In this document: positions 17,389 to 29,300 of the stretch, in pieces | Layout of the letters: each line of letters opens with the position of its first letter | How positions within the stretch are numbered: position 1 is the first letter of the stretch | NCBI GenBank assembly: GCA_037903475.1 | Contig: JBAJFG010000047.1 | Span: 4,316,001-4,380,000 of the forward strand | Direction: 5' to 3' | Length of the DNA: 64,000 bases | From: Ancylostoma caninum | Lineage: Eukaryota; Nematoda; Chromadorea; Rhabditida; Ancylostomatidae | Notes under the pieces: generated by a model | Seen by the model: only the letters and a program-made list of their open reading frames with translations | Told to the model about the DNA's origin: nothing | Databases searched by the model: none | Position numbers and translations under genes: made by a program

Positions 17389-18398
17389 TATACGTTAACA
17401 TTAATATACCTTTTCTAGTTATAAATTGACCTGACGCCTTGAGTCTCTTTGTCAGAAGAATAATTGCTCAAAAGTAGCTATGTTAAACCGCGTATTGTTC
17501 ACTTCTTGGCCTACCAGAACGCACTCCGCTGAAAGAACGGAATTAATTACTTGCCCAAACACACTACATTCATGGTCCTTGTTGACGATTTTTGTTATGT
17601 GGTTCATTGTTAACGGAACAAAAATTGTCAACTAAGTGGGCACAAAATGGATGACTGACAGAAAGTTCGTCCTCAATTTTGCCTTGGAGGCTCAGATATC
17701 CAAATATCTAGCTCACACCCAAATCTGCACTCACAATCCACATTCAATTGACCCGTTAGTGCATCACTTGTGCGCGTTCCTCTACATATTCTGAAAACGA
17801 TCATAATACCCGGTATCGAGACCACGACGTGTATGTTCGGCATCTCTATATTAGCCTGCATAGAGGAGTGGGCCATATCTTGATACTATTGATTTCGCAT
17901 TCGTTAACAGAGTCAAGTCATCTTGCAGTTGCAACAAATTTCTTCAAAGCACATAGAAACGATGTCCAACATTATTGTGGTAACAGAACATTGATCAATA
18001 AATAACTTCAAATTGTAAATTTACCATATTAATGCGATCTGCCAATGATTCTTTCTCAGAGACACCGCTGGAAGTCCCATCCTCTTGATGTTTTTACGTA
18101 GTTAGAGAAATGTGCAAAATGTCACTCATACACTTAATTGAAACGGTTAGAAGGAAGTTCAACAAGAAGGAAGAACTGTCACACTCGAAGCCGGCACAGT
18201 AGCCTCGCGCTGCTATTCGCTAAACACATAACTCCGCCCACATGGGGGTATAAAAATGAGCAAGCATTCGTGACACTCACTTTTCATACGCCAACTATAA
18301 GTTCGTACATGCACTCGAGCTTGCCTTATTCTATGTAGTTTACCTCTAATAATGTCCTCTGAGGTGGGCGCTTTCCCTCTTGCCCACCTTCGTTAGCT
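17389..18398. other. Intergenic, nothing supported
   Basis: No coding or repeat structure recognised. A TATAAAAA word lies at about 18250, some 150 bp before the open frame at 18399, and could be a core promoter. Confidence 0.4.
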
Positions 18399-18647
18399 AT
18401 GTTCAACCTTGTTTGTTTGTTTCTGAATCTTTTTCTCTGCTATTTCATTGTGTTCGACGTGTTAGTTTCATCCGAGGTTCGTCATCTTATTTTTCCCGAA
18501 TTTATCACGACACCCAGGAAGCTTGTTAAGTCCAGTCCATCACTGGTTAAGCACAAAGAGTTTAAGTCCGAGAACTATGAATTGAGGGAAAAGAACAAAA
18601 CAAGCAAATTCCCTATTAGAATCGAACTATTTCAATCACTTTTTTAA
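18399..18647 (+). CDS. Single-exon open frame with signal peptide
   Basis: An 82-codon frame whose first residues, MFNLVCLFLNLFLCYFIVFD, form a strongly hydrophobic leader, followed by a basic, Ser/Lys-rich tail. No family recognised and no cysteine pattern in the mature part. Included because the leader and an upstream TATA-like word suggest a short secreted product; chance is equally possible. Confidence 0.28.
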   Translation: MFNLVCLFLNLFLCYFIVFDVLVSSEVRHLIFPEFITTPRKLVKSSPSLVKHKEFKSENYELREKNKTSKFPIRIELFQSLF

Positions 18648-20385
18648 ATTATCACATTTTATCTATAGTGCAAATTATAGAGCACAGGAAGAAATAACAA
18701 TTTATGTTGAACTACTGTATTACTGTGCTGTATTACTCTCACCATCGATCATACAAGGGATCTTCTATCAATGCTTGAATCGAGTTAGATGGTACTTAAC
18801 TATCTGCTCAACTGCTGTCGTACGACTCCTTGATACTCCTTGAGAAAACATCTGGGGATGCACATTTTTCATTGCGCACATCAAGAATTGGTATATGAAC
18901 TTAGAAATGCTTCTAAAACAGAAATGGACGGAAGGAAGGAACTTATCCTAGCTTCGTGAGGGCGTTCAAAAACGCAACTCCTTCCTACTTGACAATCCTC
19001 GTCTGAACATTAAAAAGACAAATATTCAGCACATTCAAGAACTTGACTGATAATGTTTGCCCAACCCGCCACCAGTTTTACATGCTCATATCTGGCTATC
19101 AACAAGTATTTGGGGTTCATCAACAAAGAGTGAAGTTGATAACGGAAATCAGAACTAACTTGCTCAACTAACTGCAACCAGAACCAAAAAAGTGAGCAGG
19201 ACCCAAGTGGAGCGATCCACTAGAGCCCTGTTTGGGAATGGGTCAAAGGGTTACTCGTAGTAGCCTATAAACCAAAACTATTCTTCATCAACATCAAGCA
19301 TTATGGATAATTGGAAAATTAATCTTGCGACTGCCCTACATAGCTCTGTTAAGGTATAGCTCAGAAAATATTCTGTTACATTATGTGGACCACATCCCAC
19401 TACCTTTCTTTTTTGCCAATAAGAAAGTTTTGAAAAATTTCAAGCAAATGTTTTTCGCTGGTCTGATAAAAAATTCCATAGAATCCGTGACAATTCCAAC
19501 GCAAAATTACTCACTCTTAGCCACTTTACTTTCAACAAAGTCTTGCAAATATTACATTACTTAGCTGTGCACTACATGATGCCAAGCTGTGCACTACATT
19601 GTGCCACTTATCGAACGCTCTGACTTGCTTAAAATCTGAGAAATACACTTACTACACTGTAAACATACAAGAACGGCATTGTTGGAGGGGAATTCGTGTT
19701 TCCAAATCCGAATCCAAATCAGCAGTTAATGAGCACACCCCCAGAGCATTCATGTACAGCGACCGGGCAATGAAAAAGATGAAATGGAATTTTCTCTTGC
19801 TGTGATCAGTACGAGGCATACAAGCTTTCTTTAAAAGTAGTATCCAAAGCGAATTCAGCAACGATATGCAGTAAAAGATAGAAAGAGGGGATCCCAAATA
19901 AATGAAGGTGAATTCAGGAATGAGGCACAAAGACTGGACTGAGTCAAGATATGCACCATCGCATACATCGAAGCTCCCATACAGGCGAGATCCTACACAA
20001 AAAGAAGGATACTACCTGGTAAAGTGCAACCATGCTGGGACGGCTCGGCTCTCTATTAATTTGCCTTCCCAAATGCTGGAATCTGTCTCCTACATATTCG
20101 ATATCAACTGTGGTTTGCTCCATTTTCTCGGCGCCAGCTTTTGATTAACTTCTTTTCTTTGCTGTATGCTCTAGCCCTGGAGAAACTCGTTTTCCATCAA
20201 TTTGCATCACTTGATCGCTCTACTGATCAACCTCCTCCGATTAGCTCCAAGTGTCACCAACTCAGTTCTTGAAAGCTGGTATCCGACAAAAGAAACGTAG
20301 CTGTTACAGCAACAAAACGTAGTACTTCACAGTCACATGCACATTTAGCAACTGTCGAGCTGTCGATCGATTCAACTGCTAAAGT
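18648..20385. other. Intergenic, nothing supported
   Basis: AT-rich DNA. Short open frames here have no motif, splice support or compositional signal. Confidence 0.45.
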
Positions 20386-20544
20386 CTATGGTAGCAATAT
20401 ACAGAAAATGAATGAAACAGAAAAGCCTATTCCGAATGCGGTGATGCTAGCATTGATCACTTCATTCATCTGATCAGGAATATCCCGAACTCTCAAAGGC
20501 TTTCTGATCCTCTCAACAACCACAAATCTACGCCATTTAGCCAT
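20386..20544 (-). CDS. Candidate 52-residue single-TM peptide
   Basis: A minus-strand frame from ATG at 20542-20544 to TAG at 20386-20388. The N half is basic (MAKWRRFVVVERIRKPLRVR), followed by DIPDQMNEVI and one hydrophobic helix, ITAFGIGFSVSFIFCILL. A pyrimidine-rich acceptor ending TTCGCTCAG lies about 20 bp upstream of the ATG, consistent with a trans-splice site. Codon choice looks natural and the layout (basic cytosolic face plus C-terminal anchor) is that of a tail-anchored micropeptide. No family recognised. Confidence 0.4.
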   Translation of the reverse strand: MAKWRRFVVVERIRKPLRVRDIPDQMNEVINASITAFGIGFSVSFIFCILLP

Positions 20545-21958
20545 CCATCTGAGCTGCTGTGGGACAGCTGAGCGAAAAAAAAGAACACGAAAAAGTATGA
20601 GTGCGAAGAGTTTTCAAGGACATCATGAATAAATTTTTTTAAAAAATGTAACGAGAGAATCAATAGAAAAATAGTAAAAAGTAACGAGATATGTGCATAT
20701 GTAAAAACAGAGCTAGAGCTGCTATTCGAAATAAATCAAGGCAAAACGGAATCAACGGAATTGAGTGGGAGATGTTTGAATTAACGGAGTTAACAGAATT
20801 GTTTGGCACTGAGAACTGAGGGCCGGAACTGGACTGAGATAGAACCAAATCTGAACCATGCAAAACAACATATGAGGTGCCCATAAAGATGAAATCTCAG
20901 ACAAAACGGAAACGAAAATAGTGAAAATAGTCGAAAAAGGGAACGTGGTGAATATCAATCACACTGTAGGTGCGCAATTGATGAAAAAACAACACAGTCC
21001 ATTTAACTTCACACTTTCCTTCCAACCCTGTTTGGTGACGCTGGTATGTGTATAAACTAAAAAAAGATAAGAGAAACAGACTGTCTATCCATAAATAACC
21101 AGTGAACAGCTTTTATGCAGAATCAGTTGTTTTATTCATCTTTGGAAAAGAAAGAAGACCAATAATAGTAATAATAGCAATAATAATATTGTTAATTTAT
21201 TGCAGCAGAATTCGTAAATCGAATGCCTCTGAAAAGTGATCGACATCCACGATATGTACTTCAAGATACCACTCACGGCAACTTTCATCCTTCAGATTCT
21301 AATTGTTTCGGTCCTTCAGAGGAAGTCCCAACAATTCCTCGGAAGTTGCACCACTATAGACATCAGCATCCTCAGACAAGATATAGAAAGATTATATGCA
21401 ATCCAGTGTTCCAACATGATGAATTGTAACATGAAATGAACGGGTGTTTTTGTTTAGAATTAGTTTATTATGGCGAAACCTGCTTTTATTCCCAACTCCT
21501 TCCATTTCCACCGTTTTCCACTTCTATCCCATGCAACTCGGCCATTCCATACAAACGGTCAGAACTGCTGGCAAAGAAAACATTCTTTTTCTTGGATTTG
21601 ACGAAATTGATCGGGTGCTGCCTTAAAACGGCCGCGTAACGAAAATATAACGACGTTAGTATTAATTTACGATTATGCCCAACCGTTTCTTTTATATCGC
21701 TCCCATATGCTCATTCTTATTCCTATCTTTAAGCGCGAAAGGCGATTGCTCATTGTTTCGGCTTTTTCGCTTCCACATTGCCCACGTGATCGCTTCACCA
21801 ATCTGACTTTACTGAATCATGTAGACGGTAGATCGCTCAACGTGCCCGTTACTGTGCTTTTGCTAAGGAAGCCATTCTCTGTCTTTGCAATAAAGTTGTT
21901 TTTCGTTCACAGGGCTACAACGCGCTAACGCTCATTCTTGGCATCAGTTCGCAGCATC
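20545..21958. other. Intergenic
   Basis: Includes an AAT-rich simple-sequence stretch at about 21160-21200. No gene supported. Confidence 0.45.
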
Positions 21959-22130
21959 ATGAGAGCTGTGAGTGTTTTTCTATCTGTCTCATGGAAGCAT
22001 ATCCACTAAAAATTTCTTTCAGGCTTTTCTTTTCATCACAGCTGCCACAACTTTGGTCTCGGCAGGTGAAGTTAAAGTTATAGTTCAGAAGTCTACGGAA
22101 TCTACCCCATCAAAAAACTGGGTTGTTTGA
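21959..22130 (+). CDS. Candidate 38-residue secreted peptide
   Basis: Exon 1, 21959-21967, encodes MRA and stops at a donor GTGAGT. Exon 2, 22023-22130, follows a consensus acceptor (TTTCTTTCAG) in the same phase and encodes FLFITAATTLVSA (signal peptide, likely cleaved after SA) and a short Lys/Ser/Thr-rich mature part ending NWVV. An acceptor-like TTCACAG lies about 45 bp upstream of the ATG. The gene may be longer: a MITE sits only 125 bp downstream and could have split it. Family unknown. Confidence 0.5.
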
Positions 22131-22254
22131 TATTCGCATGTTCATGAGGTTGACCAGGAAAATTTTGCTCAAGACTGCAGACTCAGTTTGCATACAATTT
22201 CTTTTTTTTTTGAGCGAAACAAGAAAGGGCAAAAGAGAAAAAAGTTTAAAGATA

Positions 22255-22507
22255 CAGTGGACGTCAATGGCGGTGGCACATCCACGGCTTCGAGAAAGGC
22301 GCCGCGCGCCATAGCAGATGCTTTCTGCTGCGTTTATGCTACTATTTCTAGCAGCTTTTCTATCCGTTTTGAGGATTTTCGACCGAATCGGGAAGAAAAG
22401 AGGAATAGCATTCCGGCAGCAGACGAGAGCGATCCCGGTGCACGCGGCGAGGTTACGCAGCGTCCTTGTCGGGACCACGGATGGGCCACCGTCATTGACG
22501 TCCACTG
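22255..22507. mobile_element. 253-bp MITE with TA target and CAGT ends
   Basis: Ends CAGTGGACGTCAATGGCGGT and, from the right, CAGTGGACGTCAATGACGGT, with similarity continuing for about 45 bp. It is bordered on both sides by TA (22253-22254 and 22508-22509). CAGT termini plus a TA target indicate a non-autonomous Tc1-type element. It has no coding capacity. Confidence 0.88.
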
Positions 22508-23125
22508 TATTTGTGCTTGATTTCCGTTTCGTGTGGATCCGTATTTACTCATTTTTCGTAGATCACCTACCCTACAATCATTCTTCGCCGCTATGGAAGA
22601 TGTGTCTCTCGATGCTCTTCTTGCCTGGAAAGTGAAGCGGACGCATTTCAAGCGTCCTTGGAAGATTTATCAAATCCATCATAAAACCATGCATAAAATC
22701 TCGTCAAATGATAAAAGAGCGAAAAATGAAATGCTACAAGCATTTCCCGCACGCTCCACTCACTGGGGAAATCAATTTTGCATGCTTTATTTTTATTTCT
22801 TCCAATGTAATTCTTACACAAAAATTGATACTGCATTGAACTCACCAGCTGTTTTCTCTCTGTTTGGTAATCTTTTTTTTTCTTTGCAGTGTTGATATGG
22901 TGCAAATAGAAAACAAGCGAATTTTGAAGGAATACGGGTGAATAACTAAGACACTACTAAAGAAGCACTGTGTTCTTGAACAACTTCCAGAGCAACATGC
23001 TTCAGTACGACTGAACAGAGTGTCACTCTAGAAACAAGATGTATATCCAGAATAGTCCTTGAGCGGACTACAAATCAAATATCTAGTTAAATTTAGTAAA
23101 TGAGTACCCTACCCTACTTTGGTTT
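22508..23125. other. Intergenic
   Basis: Nothing recognised between the MITE and the RTE relic. Confidence 0.45.
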
Positions 23126-25190
23126 TTGATGGCTGGCACTCTTCTCACCGAGGACCACAACTCCTTGATACCGCCTTGTTTCTGGCGACTTGAAATCAAT
23201 TTGAGAGACCTGTTGTCTGAAATATTTCGAGAACGAGTCATGTCGCTGTATCGACATTCATCCCAGTGGTCTCGCCTTGTTTTTTGGAAGCCATTCTATG
23301 ACGCCGAGAATCCATTTAGTCATCATGACATCGAAGTAAATAACCAGTCCAACGAACGATGCTTCAAATCCATATAGTGGAGTGAAACTTCCAATTGTGA
23401 ATTTTTTTTTTGTAGATCTGTGCTTTGAAGACTTTAATGTCGTGGCTGGTATCGACCCCTCTTCAGAAAACATCTTTACAGCGCTCAGTGCATTGTTTGC
23501 ACAGCCTTGGTGGATATCTCGTAATCAGGCCAAGTTTTCGGTCAGTTTACACATCGCTGGTAATTTAGAAGCGAAAAGTCCGGAACTTTGACCTAATCAA
23601 TGCCAAAAACCGTAAACCACGGAGATTATCGTAGTAACCATTCGTGATGAACACCATTCAAGGTCTGTCTCTTTTCGCGTTTTGAATGAACCCAAAAGCT
23701 GTCCGACTTTCGAGTCTCCTGCGAGCTCTTTCAGGAGCGATGCTGTTCATCGTGTTTGGCTCCAGTCCCAGATAGACATAGGAAGCCACGCGCTGAAGAG
23801 AGTTTCTTGCCAAACTCTCCCATCCCTCGTCACACCACTGGTCCACATCACTTGTGCTTAAAGGCAGTGTCCAGGCAAAACCTCTGAGCTGGAGTGCTCA
23901 TTAGATTATGATAGCGGGTCGACTCCATAAGCAACTGCCAAAGTTTCAGCGAAAAAGTCGCAGAAATAAGCGAGATATCCACCTTAGACCCAGTACCCAA
24001 ACCCATCTCCAGTGCTCAGCCCGCCCACCCGGCTTCTGGCATTTCGCGCGTGGAATTGGTGTAACGTGCAGCATCGTCGGAAAATATCAAGTCGATTATG
24101 GCATCGTCTCTCTACTGAGACTGATTCATCTCTGAGTATGCGTCTCAAGTTTGTGTGTGTGTGTTCTAAACATCCAGGTACTGTTGCTCAACACTCCAGT
24201 TCTTCTTATTAGATGATCCGTATTAGATGGTTTACGGGTCTATACTCAAGAGAGTGTTCGACGATCACATTACGGAGGTGGTTATTCATATACAATAGGG
24301 GCAGCGAAATATATTGATAATCAGTCTCGACCTTCACATCAATTAGTTACCATGATATCAAGAAACGGCGAAAAACAAAAAACTCATTTTGTGAAAAAGA
24401 CAGTTTCTGCACAGCGAACATACATTGCCGACAACAACAATAATGGAAATACACCTCTTCTTGTTAAATTTGTTCAAAGAGTGCTATAGCAGTGATACGG
24501 ATCCCTAAAGGAAAACAAGCTGACTTATTTAAGCTAAAACTGAGGCAGCGAACGGGCGCTATCGATCGATGAAAATTTTCTCTGCGCCTTCTCTGACGAG
24601 AGAGAAGGCCGTCGGACATCTCGTCCGAATCAGTTAAGAGGGGTTTCAGAAAAGGGTTTTTCCGAGGGTTCTTTGATGTGTAAGTTTCGTATCTGGAATC
24701 AGGGAGCCAAACTGGCCCAGGAACCACAGGAACCGAATACTCGAAAGATTTGCCTGGACACTGCCTTTAAGTCAAATTCATCTCCAGGCCTACCTTCACA
24801 CCAGTCACACTAATTTAGTTGGTCATCGCTTTCATTTTGGCCGTGCTGGTGGTTTCAACACGATATTGCTTGCAAGCGAAGGTTTCTGATATTCTTCTCG
24901 TCGGTGGGGTGCGCTTTGTCTTCCCTCTCTAGGTTCGACATCTGTCTTCCAAATATAGGTCCAACATCGCATACTGTTGAGAAGCTGTGAACAGCTTCGG
25001 GGATACTGCCGCCCTGACCCACTCCTCTCTCGCTGAGACAGTTCCAACTTGCGATAGAACAGCTGTACTGTGGAAACTCCAGCATATCGGGTGTGCGAAC
25101 TGGGGTTGTGGAGGATGTATAGTTGTACAAGCGGTTGTTGTGGATTATCTGATCACTCCCTTGTTCCTTGCTGGGATACAAAAGAGCTAC
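23126..25190 (-). mobile_element. RTE-type non-LTR retrotransposon relic, interrupted
   Basis: Minus-strand fragments follow the order of the RTE reverse transcriptase. From about 25180 to 24770 there is a LYxNxxS region, the GVRQGDTISP equivalent (GVGQGGSIP), the RFADDIV region (NLRLxSNIV), then VTGVKVGLEMNL. After the inserted element it resumes at 23857 and includes ASYVYLGLEPNTMN with RRR downstream (23846-23658) and the C-terminal KWILGVIEWLPKNKARPLGW block (about 23330-23270). Several frame changes and stops make it dead. It is split by the TTAA-flanked element at 23862-24766. Confidence 0.82.
23862..24766. mobile_element. 905-bp inverted-repeat element with TTAA target duplication
   Basis: The ends are an 18-bp perfect inverted repeat, AGGCAGTGTCCAGGCAAA, flanked by TTAA at 23858-23861 and 24767-24770. 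The RTE reverse transcriptase motifs stop at one TTAA and resume at the other, which directly shows insertion. TTAA targets are typical of piggyBac-type transposases, though the terminal bases here differ from the usual CCC/GGG. No transposase is present, so it is non-autonomous. Confidence 0.88.
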
Positions 25191-25588
25191 CCATGCACGT
25201 AGATACGTATGGGTGACCGTTTCTTTGTATTACTGAGACACTAGCAAGGACTGTGATGTTCAACCTATCACTGCGATGAGATGATACTCGAAATGATACG
25301 CAAATATACTAACATTGAAGGAAAAAGCGACAAGGAGCGGAGAAAAATCATTGCATTGACAAAAACAAAAAACGCGTAGAGAATATGCGAAAGGTTTCAC
25401 TACACCATAATGGCATCATTCCAACCAAATCAGCAGCAGCGATAGCACGTTCAACTGAGCTTCCCATATCGTGGAACCGCCGAAGTTTTGAAACTTCAAT
25501 TGACATCGTGATAATTCCTTAGGTCTCACAAATGCTCAAGACCTCAGCGACAAAAATTTCATAAGTGTTGCTATACCTACTTTTTCAG
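25191..25588. other. Intergenic or 5' region of the CAP gene
   Basis: No supported feature. Confidence 0.4.
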
Positions 25589-25825
25589 TTTGTAATAACA
25601 ACGAGGCAGTGGTTTTTGTGGGAGATCAAGCATATCCACTACTGAGTCCGCCGTGTATAGAAGAGCGTTCTGAAGAGGTACTTGTAACTCCATTTTTGGA
25701 GTTACATATCTGGTTAACTATTTTCAACAGGATCGAGTGAATTTTGATGTTCAGACTCTAGTAATTGTACCACCCACTAAAAGGATAAACACACAAGTCA
25801 ACGTCACAAACATAAAGATTGGGAA
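25589..25825 (+). CDS. Candidate upstream exons of the Cys-repeat/CAP gene
   Basis: Two exon-like blocks: 25589-25677 (acceptor CTTTTTCAG, donor GTACTT) encoding CNNNEAVVFVGDQAYPLLSP and on to EERSEE, and 25731-25825 (acceptor TTTTCAACAG) beginning DRVNFDVQTLVIVPPTKR. The second ends phase 2 at a GTAGGT donor, exactly the phase needed by the Cys-repeat exon at 26372. If the donor is not used, a TAG at 25827-25829 ends the frame, and these would be the last exons of a separate small gene. No homologue recognised. Confidence 0.45.
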
Positions 25826-26371
25826 GTAGGTGCTTTTGTCACTTTTCTCTTTTCTTTTTTTTTCTTCGATGGTCACTCTGAGAACTTTGGCGATTCTATT
25901 CTTCTATCTCGATGAGACAGGAAAACGTACTCCCTAAATTTGGGCTTTCAAAGCCTTCTTTTAATTCATGCTAGATGAGTTTGTCAACTGCGCGTTAGAT
26001 GCACGCATCTGATAGCAGAATTTTTTGGTCTTGAGATTGCTTCAAAGACAGATCATCCTCCCCTCGATTGCTGCTGGAAGGAGGAAAGTCGTAGTGGCGA
26101 TTGAGGAGAGGACGGCAACAACTGGGAGGGGATGTCTTTGCGGGTCATACTCAACGTATCACGGTGTTCGAGCTGCGCTACCGCTGCAGATTTATCAGAG
26201 AAAGGACATTGATGTAGCAATCGCTATTCTGAACAGAAACATAGGATGGGTCCTATCAGGAGCTCAAAAACTTTCCGAATGACTAACATATAACAGATTG
26301 CCTTTGCTAGAGTTTCTGTGTAGAAAGTTACAAATGCACTGCTTTTCCTTTTCTGTTCATTGTATTTTCAG

Positions 26372-29300
26372 TATCTTCCTCCTGCCATCAAACAAGAAAT
26401 GTGTCCATGATTCAGAGTGCGCACCATATATGGCAGGAGCTCAATGTGTGCACTCTTACTGCTTGAGCAAAGGAAGATATTGTCACACCGACGCCGATTG
26501 CTACGTGCATGCACTCTCCCACTGTTTATACTCACAGTGCGTACAACTTGGGCAGATCTGTACGGTGGACAAAGACTGTCCATTTTTCCCAATGACTAGT
26601 TGCGTCCACTCGCGTTGTGTGAAACTCGGTGAATGCCGTACATCTTCCGATTGTCCCCTTCGCCCATATACGGAATGCATACAATCGCGTTGTGAGAGAA
26701 CTGCATATCCGTGCCGAATCCACACTGATTGTCCATCATTTCCAGACATGTACTGTGAGTTGAGCCGTTGTGTTGCAAATTCCTGCAACAGTGACGTTGA
26801 GTGTCGTGAAAGAGGATTTACAAGGTGTGTTGGTCGTCGTTGTGTCAACCAAGAGAGTTGTCTCTTTGATAGAGATTGTCATTTATATCCTAAAGAAATC
26901 TGCCACAATTCAAAGTGTGTCGAGCGACCAGGATGTCAGTCTGATTTGGACTGTTCAATCTATCCAGATACGTTTTGCATCAATTCTGTGTGCCAGCACT
27001 TGCCCGACTTCTGCACGAGAGATTCTGACTGTTCCAGTGACCCTTTTCCTGACAGATTCTGTTTGAACAACAAGTGTGTTAAGCTCGGACAATCATGTGC
27101 AAATGATAGAGACTGTCCAGCACATACATTTTGTTTTGAAGGGAAATGTACGAAGCGTCTATCTTGCAAACGAGACCCAGACTGCTCCAATCTTCCAGGA
27201 ACCCATTGTCTCGGTGAGACCTGTGTTCGCGTTCCATGTGAAAGAGACCCTGACTGCCACCGATACCCGGAAGCCTACTGTCTCAATAACATCTGTAGGA
27301 GGATCGTTGCCTGTAGAACTGACGCTGATTGCCGACCCTACCCGGGTGCGTACTGCATCAATGAACAGTGCAGAGAACTTGGACAACAATGTATGACGGA
27401 CGAAGATTGTCCTCAACATCCTTATGTGCATTGTATCAGCTTCGAATGTAGGAAGGTAGTGCCATCATCATGCAGAACAAAAGCAGATTGTCCTTCAAAT
27501 ACACCTATGGAATGTCTCAACGGGAAGTGCGTTAGAACAAGGGATCAGTGTGAGAATGACAGAGATTGCCCTAACCAAATGAGTTGTGTGGACTTTTCTT
27601 GTGTGATGATCGCACGGCCTTGTACAACAGATCGAGATTGCCCTTATCCGGGAACGTACTGTATCCGGTCCAAATGTACGAAGCTTGGGCAAACTTGTCG
27701 ATGGGATTCTCAATGTCCCTCGCCAGAATCTTCCTGCATTGATTTCCACTGTGTCAAGGTACTACAAGAATGCAGACATGATTACGATTGTCCACACCAT
27801 CCGCAGACCAGGTGTATAAACTACAAATGCTTAAAAATCGGTCAACCATGTACAAAAGACGAGGACTGTCCACATCGACCTAACACCGCCTGCATAGATT
27901 TCCGTTGTAAAAAGATCGGGCAAGTTTGTCGACACGACTCCGATTGTCCCTTCCAACCGAATACAAAATGCCTCAATGGAAAGTGCTTAAAAACTGGAGG
28001 TGGTTGTCGGCGAGATGAAGATTGTCCAAATTTCCCCCTGACAATGTGTGTTCAATCACAATGTGTAAAAGCAAGGCAACCTTGTACCAGAGATGAAGAT
28101 TGTCCCAGTTACCCATATATGGAGTGCACGAATTGGGTATGCGTACGAGTACAACCACCTTGCACCACGGACCTGGACTGTCCAAACAATCCACCAAGAG
28201 AATGTATAAATTCGTTGTGCGTTAAACGAAGACGATGCACAAGAATGGAAGATTGTCCTTTTCACCCAGAAAACCAATGCATAAGGACACACTGCATGAA
28301 GCCAGGCAGTAACTGTGACAGTGACGACGACTGCCGGAGAGAGGGAAACCGTTACTGCGTAAATTCTATTTGTATCAGGCTAGATCTGCCCTGCAACGAT
28401 AACTTGGACTGTCCGTACTATCCCTCCACGCTGTGTGAGAACAACCAATGCATTAAAGGTAGTGGCAATAGGAGACCAATGACTGAAGCAACAACAACAA
28501 CAACAACTACTACTACAACCACTACTACTACAAGTACAACTACTTCTACAACTACCACTCCTACTACTACAACAACGACAGTGACTGCTACCCCCAAACA
28601 GCCGCCATTCACTGGTAACCATTTTGCATTTTGTTTGGACACGCATCACCACCACAACTGTTTGATTCGGAAATTTTAGTTAATCTTACTCCTATTGGGC
28701 TGAAGTCTAGGCCAAAAATATAGATGAAATCCTAAGCTAACGGAATTGCTAGAATTCTGTAGAAATTTGTTCCTCAACTATATCAACTAGATAGAGATAG
28801 ACTGGTTCTTCAACCATGTATGTAATGCGTGCAATTTCAATGTATTCATGCACATGTACGCACAGAGTTTCATATCTTTTGCTTCATTTCTCTCTACTTT
28901 TTGTTTTTGAAATTTTGTCAGGCCCTGGATGTTCACAGCCAGCATATATGAGTTAGGTTATTTTACATTTACCGGAGCTTTCAAGAAGACAGTTTGTTGG
29001 GATCCCTACTTTGGCAAAATCTTCTCAATCTGACCCACTGAAGAACTAGTCAGAATCTTTGTGATCACATGTGCTGAGGCTTTCTTAAAAGGTGTTATGA
29101 AAATATGAAGCAAAGACACTTTCGCGATGCATGAAAATCACTGTGTAGGAGACTCTTTGGATATTATGGCTTTGTTCGGTTGGGATGATGAGCATTATAA
29201 GAACTCCACTAAGAGTGGATCACTCCAACCACTAGGAGAAGCACCACAGCCGCAAGGTAGCTGCTAGCTGAGATGTATAGTGATGTGGCTGCAACTTCAT

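Noticed and set aside
24855..25181. 108-codon minus frame as a novel protein
   Set aside because: It contains the degraded GVRQGD and FADD region of an RTE reverse transcriptase.
26368..28655. Minus-strand frames over the Cys-repeat exon
   Set aside because: Antisense shadows of a repetitive coding exon; the Val/Cys-rich ones are reverse reads of the Thr-codon repeat.
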